Part shown: piece after piece, positions 1-10,566 of the stretch
How positions within the stretch are numbered: the stretch's first letter is position 1
Layout: every line of letters starts with the position of its first letter
DNA from: Vespa crabro
Taxonomy: Eukaryota; Arthropoda; Insecta; Hymenoptera; Vespidae
Direction of reading: 5' to 3'
Assembly: GCF_910589235.1 (NCBI RefSeq)
Contig: NW_025813595.1
Location: 124,001 to 188,000, forward strand
DNA length: 64,000 nucleotides
Position numbers and translations under genes: made by a program
Notes under the pieces: model-generated
Told to the model about the DNA's origin: nothing
The model's input: only the letters and a program-made list of their open reading frames with translations
Databases searched by the model: none

Positions 1-120
1 TAAAAACTTTGATTCCAATATATAATAGATGTTTGATCTTATGAAATGCAATGTTCTGAATCGATTGGTAACATTTTTCTAACTGTGGCACAAGTATTAT
101 TAAAGATTTCACGATTTTAT

Positions 121-137
121 CTTCGCATATACCGAAA
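121..137 (-). other. CENP-B-box-like motif (partial match), one per monomer
   Basis: On the minus strand this site reads tTTCGGTATATGCGAAg. The known CENP-B box core is TTCGnnnnAnnCGGG. The TTCG, the central A and the following CG all match at the right spacing, but the final GG is AA, so 7 of 9 fixed positions agree. The equivalent site recurs in nearly every monomer. The common variants 'catgtacc', 'catgtgcc', 'cttatacc' and 'catatatcg' keep all seven matching positions. No binding protein is implied by the window, and the match could be chance in a CpG-rich repeat. Confidence 0.3.
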
Positions 138-154
138 TTCGCGTATGTCGATTA

Positions 155-293
155 CGTTTTTCGACAATTATCATATGAAAACGCGTATTTAAACATAGTA
201 AAAATGTTATATTCTGGTTATATTCTTTATTCTGCATCGATAGAATATAAAATCAATGAAATTGAACGAGATTTCAAGTTTTCGTTTTTCGAC
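155..293 (+). repeat. Internal direct repeat cgtttttcgac within the monomer
   Basis: The 11-mer 'cgtttttcgac' occurs at 155-165 and again at 283-293, 128 bp apart. Both are followed at a short distance by 'acgcgtat' (181-188 and 297-304) and then by 'taaaaac' runs, the last pair about 143 bp apart. A loose alignment with gaps is possible, so the 341-bp unit may descend from two shorter related units. The similarity is too weak to be sure by eye. Confidence 0.4.
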
Positions 294-294
294 G

Positions 295-304
295 ATACGC
301 GTAT
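295..304. other. 10-bp palindrome atacgcgtat
   Basis: A perfect dyad, 12 bp upstream of the 14-bp palindrome, containing ACGCGT. It is retained in most monomers. Changed forms include 'atacgtgtat' (4043, 12564), 'atacacgtat' (5750), 'atgcgcgtat' (60299, 63026) and 'atacgaatat' (23821, 30301). Confidence 0.75.
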
Positions 305-315
305 ATGAGCGAAAA

Positions 316-329
316 ATCGTATATACGAT
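316..329. other. 14-bp perfect palindrome in the monomer
   Basis: The sequence 'atcgtatatacgat' is its own reverse complement and occurs once per monomer near monomer position 316. It could form a small cruciform or be the half-sites of a dimeric protein. Some monomers break it: 'cctatatacg' (for example 33390, 36115, 41912, 42594), 'cgtacacacg' (19410, 23506, 29645, 40550) and 'cgtatacacg' (2364, 7478, 8160). The 'aaaaaacgtatatacg' variants of 51.7-63.4 kb keep the inner 10 bp. Confidence 0.8.
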
Positions 330-341
330 ATGAAAGAATGT

Positions 342-1364
342 TAAAAACTTTGATTCCAATATAAAATAGATGTTTGATCTTATGAAATGCAATGTTCTGA
401 ATCGATTGGTAACATTTTTCTAACTGTGGCACAAGTATTATTAAAGATTTCACGATTCTAACTTCGCATATACCGAAATTCGCGTTAGTCGATTACGTTT
501 TTCGACAATTATCATATGAAAACGCGTATTTAAACATAGTAAAAACGTTATATTCTTGTTATATTCTTTATTCTGCATCGATAGAATATAAAATCAATGA
601 AATTGAACGAGATTTCAAGTTTTCGTTTTTCGACGATACGCGTATATGAGCGAAAAATCGTATATACGATATGAAAGAATGTTAAAAACTTTGATTCCAA
701 TATAAAATAGATGTTTGATCTTATGAAATGCAATGTTCTGAATCGATTGGTAACATTTTTCTAACTGTGGCACAAGTATTATTAAAGATTTCACGATTTT
801 ATCTTCGCATGTACCGAAATTCGCGTATGTCGATTACGTTTTTCGACAATTATCATATGAAAACGCGTATTTAAACATAGTAAAAACGTTATATTCTTAT
901 TATATTCTTTATTCTGCATCGATAGAATATAAAATCAATGAAATTGAACGAGATTTCAAGTTTTCGTTTTTCGACGATACGCGTATATGAGCGAAAAATC
1001 GTATATACGATATGAAAGAATGTTAAAAACTTTGATTCCAATATAAAATAGATATTTGATCTTATGAAATGCAATGTTCTGAATCGATTGGTAACATTTT
1101 TCTAACTGTGGCACAAGTATTATTAAAGATTTCACGATTTTATCTTCGCATATACCGAAATTCGCGTATGTCGATTACGTTTTTCGACAATTATCATATG
1201 AAAACGCGTATTTAAACATAGTAAAAACGTTATATTCTTGTTATATTCTTTATTCTGCATCGATAGAATATAAAATCAATGAAATTGAACGAGATTTCAA
1301 GTTTTCGTTTTTCGACGATACGCGTATATGAGCGAAAAATCGTATATACGATATGAAAGAATGT
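342..1364 (+). repeat. Three ordinary monomers at left end
   Basis: Three 341-bp units. The first carries 'gattctaacttcgc' with 'gcgttagtcg', the second 'gcatgtacc' with 'cttattat', and the third is close to consensus with 'agatatttgat' at its start. They differ from the corresponding place after 5454, so the 5,113-bp repeat is interrupted here. Confidence 0.85.
548..569 (+). repeat. 11-bp tandem microrepeat ttatattcttg x2
   Basis: Two adjacent 11-mers, 'ttatattcttg' and 'ttatattcttt', differ only in the last base. This pair is in nearly every monomer at the equivalent place. Frequent variants fall here: 'cttattat' (for example 889, 4648, 13169) and 'tctttatatattc' in two adjacent monomers near 43513 and 43854. 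Confidence 0.7.
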
Positions 1365-2386
1365 TAAAAACTTTGATTCCAATATAAAATAGATGTTTGA
1401 TCTTATGAAATGCTATGTTTTGAATCGATTGGTAACATTTTTCTAACTGTGGCACAAGTATTATTAAAGATTTCACGATATTATCTTCGCATATACCGAA
1501 ATTCGCGTATGTCGATTAGGTTTGTCGACATTTATCATATGAAAACGCGTAATTAAACATAGTAAAAACGTTATATTCTTGTTATATTCTTTATTCTGCA
1601 TCGATAGAATATAAAATCAATGAAATTGAACGAGATTTCAAGTTTTCGTTTTTCGACGATACGCGTATATGAGCGAAAAATCGTATATACGATATGAAAG
1701 AATGTTAAAAACTTTGATTCCAATATAAAATAGATGTTTGATCTTATGAAATGCAATGTTCTGAATCGATTGGTAACATTTTTCTAACTGTGGCACAAGT
1801 ATTATTAAAGATTTCACGATTTTATCTTCGCATATCCCGAAATTCGCGTATGTTGATTACGTTTTTCGGCAAATATCTTATGAAAACGCGTATTTAAACA
1901 TAGTAAAAACGTTATATTCTTGTTATTTTCTTTATTCTGCATCGATAGAATATAAAATCAATGAAATTGAACGAGATTTCAAGTTTTCGTTTTTCGACGA
2001 TACGCGTATATGAGCGAAAAATCGTATATACGATATGAAAGAATGTTAAAACTTTGATTCCAATATAAAATAGATGTTTGATCTTATGAAATGCAATGTT
2101 CTGAATCGATTGGTAACATTTTTCTAACTGTGGCTCAACTATTATTAACGATTTCACGATTTTATCTTCGCATATATCGAAATTCGCGTATGTCGATTAC
2201 GTTTTTCGACAATTATCATATGAAAACGCGTATTTAAACATAGTAAAAACGTTATATTCTTGTTATATTCTTTATTCTGCATCGATAGAATATAAAATCA
2301 ATGAAATTGAACGAGATTTCAAGTTTTCGTTTTTCGACGATACGCGTATATGATCGAAAAATCGTATACACGATATGAAAGAATGT
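1365..2386 (+). repeat. Divergent three-monomer cassette, copy 1
   Basis: The first monomer has seven linked differences from consensus: 'gctatgtttt' (two), 'gatattatc', 'gattagg', 'tttgtcgac', 'gacattta' and 'gtaattaaac'. The second has 'catatcccg', 'gttgattacg' and 'cggcaaatatct'. The third is 340 bp ('gttaaaac', one A lost) with 'ggctcaactattattaacg' and 'catatatcg'. The same trio recurs at 6478-7499 and 8864-9885. The third monomer also carries 'tgatcg' with 'gtatacacg'. Confidence 0.9.
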
Positions 2387-3259
2387 TAAAAACTTTGATT
2401 CCAATATAAAATAGATGTTTGATCTTATGAAATGCAATGTTCTGAATCGATTGGTGACATTTTTCTAACTGTGGCACAAGTATTATTAAAGATTTCACGA
2501 TTTTATCTTCGCATATACCGAAATTCGCGTATGTCGTTTACGTTTTTCGACAATTATCATATGAAAACGCGTATTTTAACATAGTAAAAACGTTATATTC
2601 TTGTTATATTCTTTATTCTGCATCGATAGAATATAAAATCAATGAAATTGAACGAGATTTCAAGTTTTCGTTTTTCGACGATACGCGTATATGAGCGAAA
2701 AATCGTATATACGATATGAAAGAATGTTAAAAACTTTGATTCCAATATAAAATAGATGTTTGATCTTATGAAATGCAATGTTCTGAATCGATTGGTAACA
2801 TTTTTCTAACTGTGGCACAAGTATTATTAAAGATTTCACGATTTTAACTTCGCATATACCGAAATTCGCGTTAGTCGATTACGTTTTTCGACAATTATCA
2901 TATGAAAACGCGAATTTAAACATAGTAAAAACGTTATATTCTTGTTATATTCTTTATTCTGCATCGATAGAATATAAAATCAATGAAATTGAACGAGATT
3001 TCAAGTTTTCGTTTTTCGACGATACGCGTATATGAGCGAAAAATCGTATATACGATATGAAAGAATGTTAAAAACTTTGATTCCAATATAAAATAGATGT
3101 TTCATCTTATGAAATGCAATGTTCTGAATCGATTGGTAACATTTTTCTAACTGTGGCACAAGTATTATTAAAGATTTCACGATTTTATCTTCGCATATAC
3201 CGAAATTCGCGTATGTCGATTACGTTTTTCGACAATTATCATATGAAAACGCGTATTTA
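2387..3259 (+). repeat. Monomers following cassette 1
   Basis: The first monomer has 'gtcgtttacg' and 'cgtattttaac' and still matches the copy 5,113 bp downstream up to about 2757. After that the two copies part: here 'gtttgatctt' and 'gcgttagtcg', there 'gtttcatctt'. A 'gtttcatctt' monomer lies at about 3100. Nothing non-satellite is present. Confidence 0.85.
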
Positions 3260-4820
3260 AACATAGTAAAGACGTTATATTCTTGTTATATTCTTTATTC
3301 TGCATCGATAGAATATAAAATCAATGAAATTGAACGAGATTTCAAGTTTTCGTTTTTCGACGATACGCGTATATGAGCGAAAAATCGTATATACGATATG
3401 AAAGAATGTTAAAAACTTTGATTCCAATATAAAATAGATGTGTGATCTTATGAAATGCAATGTTCTGAATCGATTGGTAACATTTTTCTAACTGAGGCAC
3501 AAGTATTATTAAAGATTTCACGATTTTATCTTCGCATATACCGAAATTCGCGTATGTCGATTACGTTTTACGACAATTATCATATGAAACGCGTATTTAA
3601 ACATAGTAAAAACGTTATATTCTTGTTATATTCTTTATTCTGCATCGATAGAATATAAAATCAATGAAATTGAACGAGATTTCAAGTTTTCGTTTTTCGA
3701 CGATACGCGTATATGAGGGAAAAATCGTATATACGATATGAAAGAATGTTAAAAACTTTGATTCCAATATAAAATAGATGTTTGATCTTATGAAATGCAA
3801 TGTTCTGAATCGATTGGTAACATTTTTCTAACTGAGGCACAAGTATTATTAAAGATTTCACGATTTTATCTTCGCATATACCGAAATGCGCGTATGTCGA
3901 TTACGTTTTTCGACAATTATCATATGAAAACGCGTATTTAAACATAGTAAAAACGTTATATTCTTGTTATATTCTTTATTCTGCATCGATAGAATATAAA
4001 ATCAATGAAATTGAACGAGATTTCAAGTTTTCGTTTTTCGACGATACGTGTATATGAGCGAAAAATCGTATATACGATATGAAAGAATGTTAAAAACTTT
4101 GATTCCAATATAAAATAGATGTTTGATCTTATGAAATGCAATGTTCTGAATCGATTGGTAACATTTTTCTAACTGTGGCACAAGTATTATTAAAGATTTC
4201 ACGATTTTATCTTCGCTTATACCGAAATTCGCGTTAGTCGATTACGTTTTTCGACAATTATCATATGAAAACGCGTATTTAAACATAGTAAAAACGTTAT
4301 ATTCTTGTTATGTTCTTTATTCTGCATCGAAAGAATATAAAATCAATGAAATTGAACGAGATTTCAAGTTTTCGTTTTTCGACGATACGCGTATATGAGC
4401 GAAAAATCGTATATACGATATGAAAGAATGTTAAAAACTTTGATTCCAATATAAAATAGATGTTTGATCTTATGAAATGCAATGTTCTGAATCGATTGGT
4501 AACATTTTTCTAACTGTGGCACAAGTATTATTAAAGATTTCACGATTTTATCTTCGCATGTACCGAAATTCGCGTATGTCGATTACGTCTTTCGACAATT
4601 ATCATATGAAAACGCGTATTTAAACATAGTAAAAACGTTATATTCTTATTATATTCTTTATTCTGCATCGATAGAATATAAAATCAATGAAATTGAACGA
4701 GATTTCAAGTTTTCGTTTTTCGACGATACGCGTATATGAGCGAAAAATCGTATATACGATATGAAAGAATGTTAAAAACTTTGATTCCAATATAAAATAG
4801 ATGTTTGATCTTATGAAATG
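3260..4820 (+). repeat. Long-range repeat block, copy 1 (8,521-bp offset)
   Basis: This series of monomers matches 11781-13341. Shared markers in order are 'gtaaagacg', 'gatgtgtgatc', a one-base-short 'catatgaaacgcg', 'tgagggaaa', 'aatgcgcg', 'gatacgtgtat', 'cgcttatacc', 'gttatgttc' and 'gcatgtacc'. The 340-bp monomer with 'gaaacgcg' near 3587 is one of only three such deletions in the window; the others are near 10403 and 12108. Confidence 0.85.
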
Positions 4821-5113
4821 CAATGTTCTGAATCGATTGGTAACATTTTTCTAACTGTGGCACAAGTATTATTAAAGATTTCACGATTTTATCTTCGCAT
4901 ATACCGAAATTCGCGTATGTCGATTACGTTTTTCGACAATTATCATATGAAAACGCGTATTTAAACATAGTAAAAACGTTATATTCTTGTTATATTCTTT
5001 ATTCTGCATCGATAGAGTATAAAATCATTGAAATTGAACGAGATTTCAAGTTTTCGTTTTTCGACGATACGCGTATATGAGCGAAAAATCGTATATACGA
5101 TATGAAAGAATGT

Positions 5114-5454
5114 TAAAAACTTTGATTCCAATATATAATAGATGTTTGATCTTATGAAATGCAATGTTCTGAATCGATTGGTAACATTTTTCTAACTGTG
5201 GCACAAGTATTATTAAAGATTTCACGATTTTATCTTCGCATATACCGAAATTCGCGTATGTCGATTACGTTTTTCGACAATTATCATATGAAAACGCGTA
5301 TTTAAACATAGTAAAAATGTTATATTCTGGTTATATTCTTTATTCTGCATCGATAGAATATAAAATCAATGAAATTGAACGAGATTTCAAGTTTTCGTTT
5401 TTCGACGATACGCGTATATGAGCGAAAAATCGTATATACGATATGAAAGAATGT
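5114..5454 (+). repeat. Copy of the first monomer of the window
   Basis: It matches 1-341 at every position I compared, including the rare 'tataatagatg', 'aaaaatgtt' and 'attctggtt' changes. The offset is 5,113 bp, the same as between cassettes 1365-2386 and 6478-7499. This suggests a former 15-monomer tandem repeat whose monomers 2-4 were later replaced. Confidence 0.85.
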
Positions 5455-6477
5455 TAAAAACTTTGATTCCAATATAAAATAGATGTTTGATCTTATGAAA
5501 TGCAATGTTCTGAATCGATTGGTAACATTTTTCTAACTGTGGCACAAGTATTATTAAAGATTTCACGATTTTATCTTCGCATATACCGAAATTCGCGTAT
5601 GTCGATTACGTTTTTCGACAATTATCATATGAAAACGCGTATTTAAACATAGTAAAAACGTTATATTCTTGTTATATTCTTTATTCTGCATCGATAGAAT
5701 ATAAAATCAATGAAATTGAACGAGATTTCAAGTTTTCGTTTTTCGACGATACACGTATATGAGCGAAAAATCGTATATACGATATGAAAGAATGTTAAAA
5801 ACTTTGATTCCAATATAAAATAGATGTTTCATCTTATGAAATGCAATGTTCTGAATCGATTGGTAACATTTTTCTAACTGTGGCACAAGTATTATTAAAG
5901 ATTTCACGATTTTATCTTCGCATATACCGAAATTCGCGTATGTCGATTACGTTTTTCGACAATTATCATATGAAAACGCGTATTTAAACATAGTAAAAAC
6001 GTTATATTCTTGTTATATTCTTTATTCTGCATCGATAGAATATAAAATCAATGAAATTGAACGAGATTTCAAGTTTTCGTTTTTCGACGATACGCGTATA
6101 TGAGCGAAAAATCGTATATACGATATGAAAGAATGTTAAAAACTTTGATTCCAATATAAAATAGATGTTTCATCTTATGAAATGCAATGTTCTGAATCGA
6201 TTGGTAACATTTTTCTAACTGTGGCACAAGTATTATTAAAGATTTCACGATTTTATCTTCGCATATACCGAAATTCGCGTATGTCGATTACGTTTTTCGA
6301 CAATTATCATATGAAAACGCGTATTTAAACATAGTAAAAACGTTATATTCTTGTTATATTCTTTATTCTGCATCGATAGAATATAAAATCAATGAAATTG
6401 AACGAGATTTCAAGTTTTCGTTTTTCGACGATACGCGTATATGAGCGAAAAATCGTATATACGATATGAAAGAATGT
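5455..6477 (+). repeat. Three monomers replacing part of the 5,113-bp repeat
   Basis: The first has 'atacacgtat' at about 5750. The next two carry 'gtttcatctt' (5830, 6172) and are almost the same as each other. They differ from 342-1364, which occupies the same place in the first 5,113-bp unit. Confidence 0.8.
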
Positions 6478-7499
6478 TAAAAACTTTGATTCCAATATAA
6501 AATAGATGTTTGATCTTATGAAATGCTATGTTTTGAATCGATTGGTAACATTTTTCTAACTGTGGCACAAGTATTATTAAAGATTTCACGATATTATCTT
6601 CGCATATACCGAAATTCGCGTATGTCGATTAGGTTTGTCGACATTTATCATATGAAAACGCGTAATTAAACATAGTAAAAACGTTATATTCTTGTTATAT
6701 TCTTTATTCTGCATCGATAGAATATAAAATCAATGAAATTGAACGAGATTTCAAGTTTTCGTTTTTCGACGATACGCGTATATGAGCGAAAAATCGTATA
6801 TACGATATGAAAGAATGTTAAAAACTTTGATTCCAATATAAAATAGATGTTTGATCTTATGAAATGCAATGTTCTGAATCGATTGGTAACATTTTTCTAA
6901 CTGTGGCACAAGTATTATTAAAGATTTCACGATTTTATCTTCGCATATCCCGAAATTCGCGTATGTTGATTACGTTTTTCGGCAAATATCTTAGGAAAAC
7001 GCGTATTTAAACATAGTAAAAACGTTATATTCTTGTTATTTTCTTTATTCTGCATCGATAGAATATAAAATCAATGAAATTGAACGAGATTTCAAGTTTT
7101 CGTTTTTCGACGATACGCGTATATGAGCGAAAAATCGTATATACGATATGAAAGAATGTTAAAACTTTGATTCCAATATAAAATAGATGTTTGATCTTAT
7201 GAAATGCAATGTTCTGAATCGATTGGTAACATTTTTCTAACTGTGGCTCAACTATTATTAACGATTTCACGATTTTATCTTCGCATATATCGAAATTCGC
7301 GTATGTCGATTACGTTTTTCGACAATTATCATATGAAAACGCGTATTTAAACATAGTAAAAACGTTATATTCTTGTTATATTCTTTATTCTGCATCGATA
7401 GAATATAAAATCAATGAAATTGAACGAGATTTCAAGTTTTCGTTTTTCGACGATACGCGTATATGATCGAAAAATCGTATACACGATATGAAAGAATGT
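6478..7499 (+). repeat. Divergent three-monomer cassette, copy 2
   Basis: It has the same trio of variant monomers as 1365-2386, including the one-A-short 'gttaaaac' monomer starting at 7160. A private change 'tcttagg' replaces 'tcttatg' near 6993. The match with copy 1 continues to about 7870. Confidence 0.9.
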
Positions 7500-8600
7500 T
7501 AAAAACTTTGATTCCAATATAAAATAGATGTTTGATCTTATGAAATGCAATGTTCTGAATCGATTGGTAACATTTTTCTAACTGTGGCACAAGTATTATT
7601 AAAGATTTCACGATTTTATCTTCGCATATACCGAAATTCGCGTATGTCGTTTACGTTTTTCGACAATTATCATATGAAAACGCGTATTTTAACATAGTAA
7701 AAACGTTATATTCTTGTTATATTCTTTATTCTGCATCGATAGAATATAAAATCAATGAAATTGAACGAGATTTCAAGTTTTCGTTTTTCGACGATACGCG
7801 TATATGAGCGAAAAATCGTATATACGATATGAAAGAATGTTAAAAACTTTGATTCCAATATAAAATAGATGTTTCATCTTATGAAATGCAATGTTCTGAA
7901 TCGATTGGTAACATTTTTCTAACTGTGGCACAAGTATTATTAAAGATTTCACGATTTTATCTTCGCATATACCGAAATTCGCGTATGTCGATTACGTTTT
8001 TCGACAATTATCATATGAAAACGCGTATTTAAACATAGTAAAAACGTTATATTCTTGTTATATTCTTTATTCTGCATCGATAGAATATAAAATCAATGAA
8101 ATTGAACGAGATTTCAAGTTTTCGTTTTTCGACGATACGCGTATATGATCGAAAAATCGTATACACGATATGAAAGAATGTTAAAAACTTTGATTCCAAT
8201 ATAAAATAGATGTTTGATCTTATGAAATGCAATGTTCTGAATCGATTGGTAACATTTTTCTAACTGTGGCACAAGTATTATTAAAGATTTCACGATTTTA
8301 TCTTCGCATATACCGAAATTCGCGTATGTCGTTTACGTTTTTCGACAATTATCATATGAAAACGCGTATTTTAACATAGTAAAAACGTTATATTCTTGTT
8401 ATATTCTTTATTCTGCATCGATAGAATATAAAATCAATGAAATTGAACGAGATTTCAAGTTTTCGTTTTTCGACGATACGCGTATATGAGCGAAAAATCG
8501 TATATACGATATGAAAGAATGTTAAAAACTTTGATTCCAATATAAAATAGATGTTTCATCTTATGAAATGCAATGTTCTGAATCGATTGGTAACATTTTT
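7464..8600 (+). repeat. Tandem 682-bp dimer
   Basis: The ordered markers 'tgatcg' (7464), 'gtatacacg', 'gtcgtttacg', 'cgtattttaac' and 'gtttcatctt' (7873) recur exactly 682 bp later (8146 to 8555). This is a two-monomer tandem duplication present here but not in the first 5,113-bp unit. Confidence 0.85.
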
Positions 8601-8863
8601 CTAACTGTGGCACAAGTATTATTAAAGATTTCACGATTTTATCTTCGCATATACCGAAATTCGCGTATGTCGATTACGTTTTTCGACAATTATCATATGA
8701 AAACGCGTATTTAAACATAGTAAAAACGTTATATTCTTGTTATATTCTTTATTCTGCATCGATAGAATATAAAATCAATGAAATTGAACGAGATTTCAAG
8801 TTTTCGTTTTTCGACGATACGCGTATATGAGCGAAAAATCGTATATACGATATGAAAGAATGT

Positions 8864-9885
8864 TAAAAACTTTGATTCCAATATAAAATAGATGTTTGAT
8901 CTTATGAAATGCTATGTTTTGAATCGATTGGTAACATTTTTCTAACTGTGGCACAAGTATTATTAAAGATTTCACGATATTATCTTCGCATATACCGAAA
9001 TTCGCGTATGTCGATTAGGTTTGTCGACATTTATCATATGAAAACGCGTAATTAAACATAGTAAAAACGTTATATTCTTGTTATATTCTTTATTCTGCAT
9101 CGATAGAATATAAAATCAATGAAATTGAACGAGATTTCAAGTTTTCGTTTTTCGACGATACGCGTATATGAGCGAAAAATCGTAAATACGATATGAAAGA
9201 ATGTTAAAAACTTTGATTCCAATATAAAATAGATGTTTGATCTTATGAAATGCAATGTTCTGAATCGATTGGTAACATTTTTCTAACTGTGGCACAAGTA
9301 TTATTAAAGATTTCACGATTTTATCTTCGCATATCCCGAAATTCGCGTATGTTGATTACGTTTTTCGGCAAATATCTTATGAAAACGCGTATTTAAACAT
9401 AGTAAAAACGTTTTATTCTTGTTATTTTCTTTATTCTGCATCGATAGAATATAAAATCAATGAAATTGAACGAGATTTCAAGTTTTCGTTTTTCGACGAT
9501 ACGCGTATATGAGCGAAAAATCGTATATACGATATGAAAGAATGTTAAAACTTTGATTCCAATATAAAATAGATGTTTGATCTTATGAAATGCAATGTTC
9601 TGAATCGATTGGTAACATTTTTCTAACTGTGGCTCAACTATTATTAACGATTTCACGATTTTATCTTCGCATATATCGAAATTCGCGTATGTCGATTACG
9701 TTTTTCGACAATTATCATATGAAAACGCGTATTTAAACATAGTAAAAACGTTATATTCTTGTTATATTCTTTATTCTGCATCGATAGAATATAAAATCAA
9801 TGAAATTGAACGAGATTTCAAGTTTTCGTTTTTCGACGATACGCGTATATGAGCGAAAAATCGTATATACGATATGAAAGAATGT
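8864..9885 (+). repeat. Divergent three-monomer cassette, copy 3
   Basis: This is the third copy of the trio, 2,386 bp (seven monomers minus one base) after copy 2. The preceding 'gtttcatctt' monomer also matches. Private changes include 'cgtaaatacg' near 9181 and 'cgttttattc' near 9409. Unlike copies 1 and 2 it keeps 'tgagcg' rather than 'tgatcg' in the monomer that follows. Confidence 0.9.
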
Positions 9886-10566
9886 TAAAAACTTTGATTC
9901 CAATATAAAATAGATGTTTGATCTTATGAAATGCAATGTTCTGAATCGAGTGGTAACATTTTTCTAACTGAGGCACAAGTATTATTAAAGATTTCACGAT
10001 TTTATCTTCGCATATACCGAAATTCGCGTATGTCGATTACGTTTTTCGACATTTATCATATGAAAAGGCGTATTTAAACATAGTAAAGACGTTATATACT
10101 TGTTATATTCTTTATTCTGCATCGATAGAATATAAAATCAATGAAATTGAACGAGATTTCAAGTTTTCGTTTTTCGACGATACGCGTATATGAGCGAAAA
10201 ATCGTATATACGATATGAAAGAATGTTAAAAACTTTGATTCCAATATAAAATAGATGTGTGATCTTATGAAATGCAATGTTCTGAATCGATTGGTAACAT
10301 TTTTCTAACTGAGGCACAAGTATTATTAAAGATTTCACGATTTTATCTTCGCATATACCGAAATTCGCGTATGTCGATTACGTTTTACGACAATTATCAT
10401 ATGAAACGCGTATTTAAACATAGTAAAAACGTTATATTCTTGTTATATTCTTTATTCTGCATCGATAGTATATAAAATCAATGAAATTGAACGAGATTTC
10501 AAGTTTTCGTTTTTCGACGATACGCGTATATGAGGGAAAAATCGTATATACGATATGAAAGAATGT
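9886..10566 (+). repeat. 1,704-bp-offset duplication, copy 1
   Basis: Two monomers match 11590-12270. Markers are 'cgagtgg', 'ctgaggc', 'gaaaaggcg', 'gtaaagacg', 'tatacttg', 'gatgtgtgatc', the one-base-short 'gaaacgcg', 'cgatagtatat' and 'tgagggaaa'. The second monomer resembles the one at 3410 but adds 'cgatagtatat'. Confidence 0.85.

Larger units (their letters stand above)
1..341 (+). repeat. Reference monomer (first in window)
   Basis: This is the first complete unit in the chosen phase. Landmarks in order are 'aatcgatt' (59-66), the dyad 'ttcgcatataccgaa' (122-136), 'cgtttttcgac' (155-165), 'tcatatga' (171-178), 'acgcgtat' (181-188), a second 'cgtttttcgac' (283-293), 'atacgcgtat' (295-304) and the 14-bp palindrome 'atcgtatatacgat' (316-329). 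It differs from the usual consensus by 'tataatagatg' instead of 'taaaatagatg', 'aaaaatgtt' instead of 'aaaaacgtt', and 'attctggtt' instead of 'attcttgtt'. An apparently identical monomer lies at 5114-5454. Confidence 0.95.

Noticed and set aside
207..392. A 61-codon minus-strand open frame recurring in most monomers
   Set aside because: It is a property of the repeat, not a gene. Roughly 55 of 187 monomers lose it through common variants: 'gtttcatctt' and 'ctttcattcc' each make a TGA stop, 'tgtttaaaac' a TAA, and the one-A losses shift the frame. There is no sign of selection for coding, no promoter and no ribosome-site context.
548..569. tRNA or small RNA promoter elements in the monomer
   Set aside because: No A-box/B-box pair, cloverleaf or snRNA-type element could be seen. 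AT-rich TATA-like strings are expected by composition.
3455..3658. Plus-strand open frame of 67 codons, also at 10272 and 11976
   Set aside because: It is produced by the one-base loss in 'gaaacgcg' joining two frames. It is a frameshift by-product in satellite sequence.
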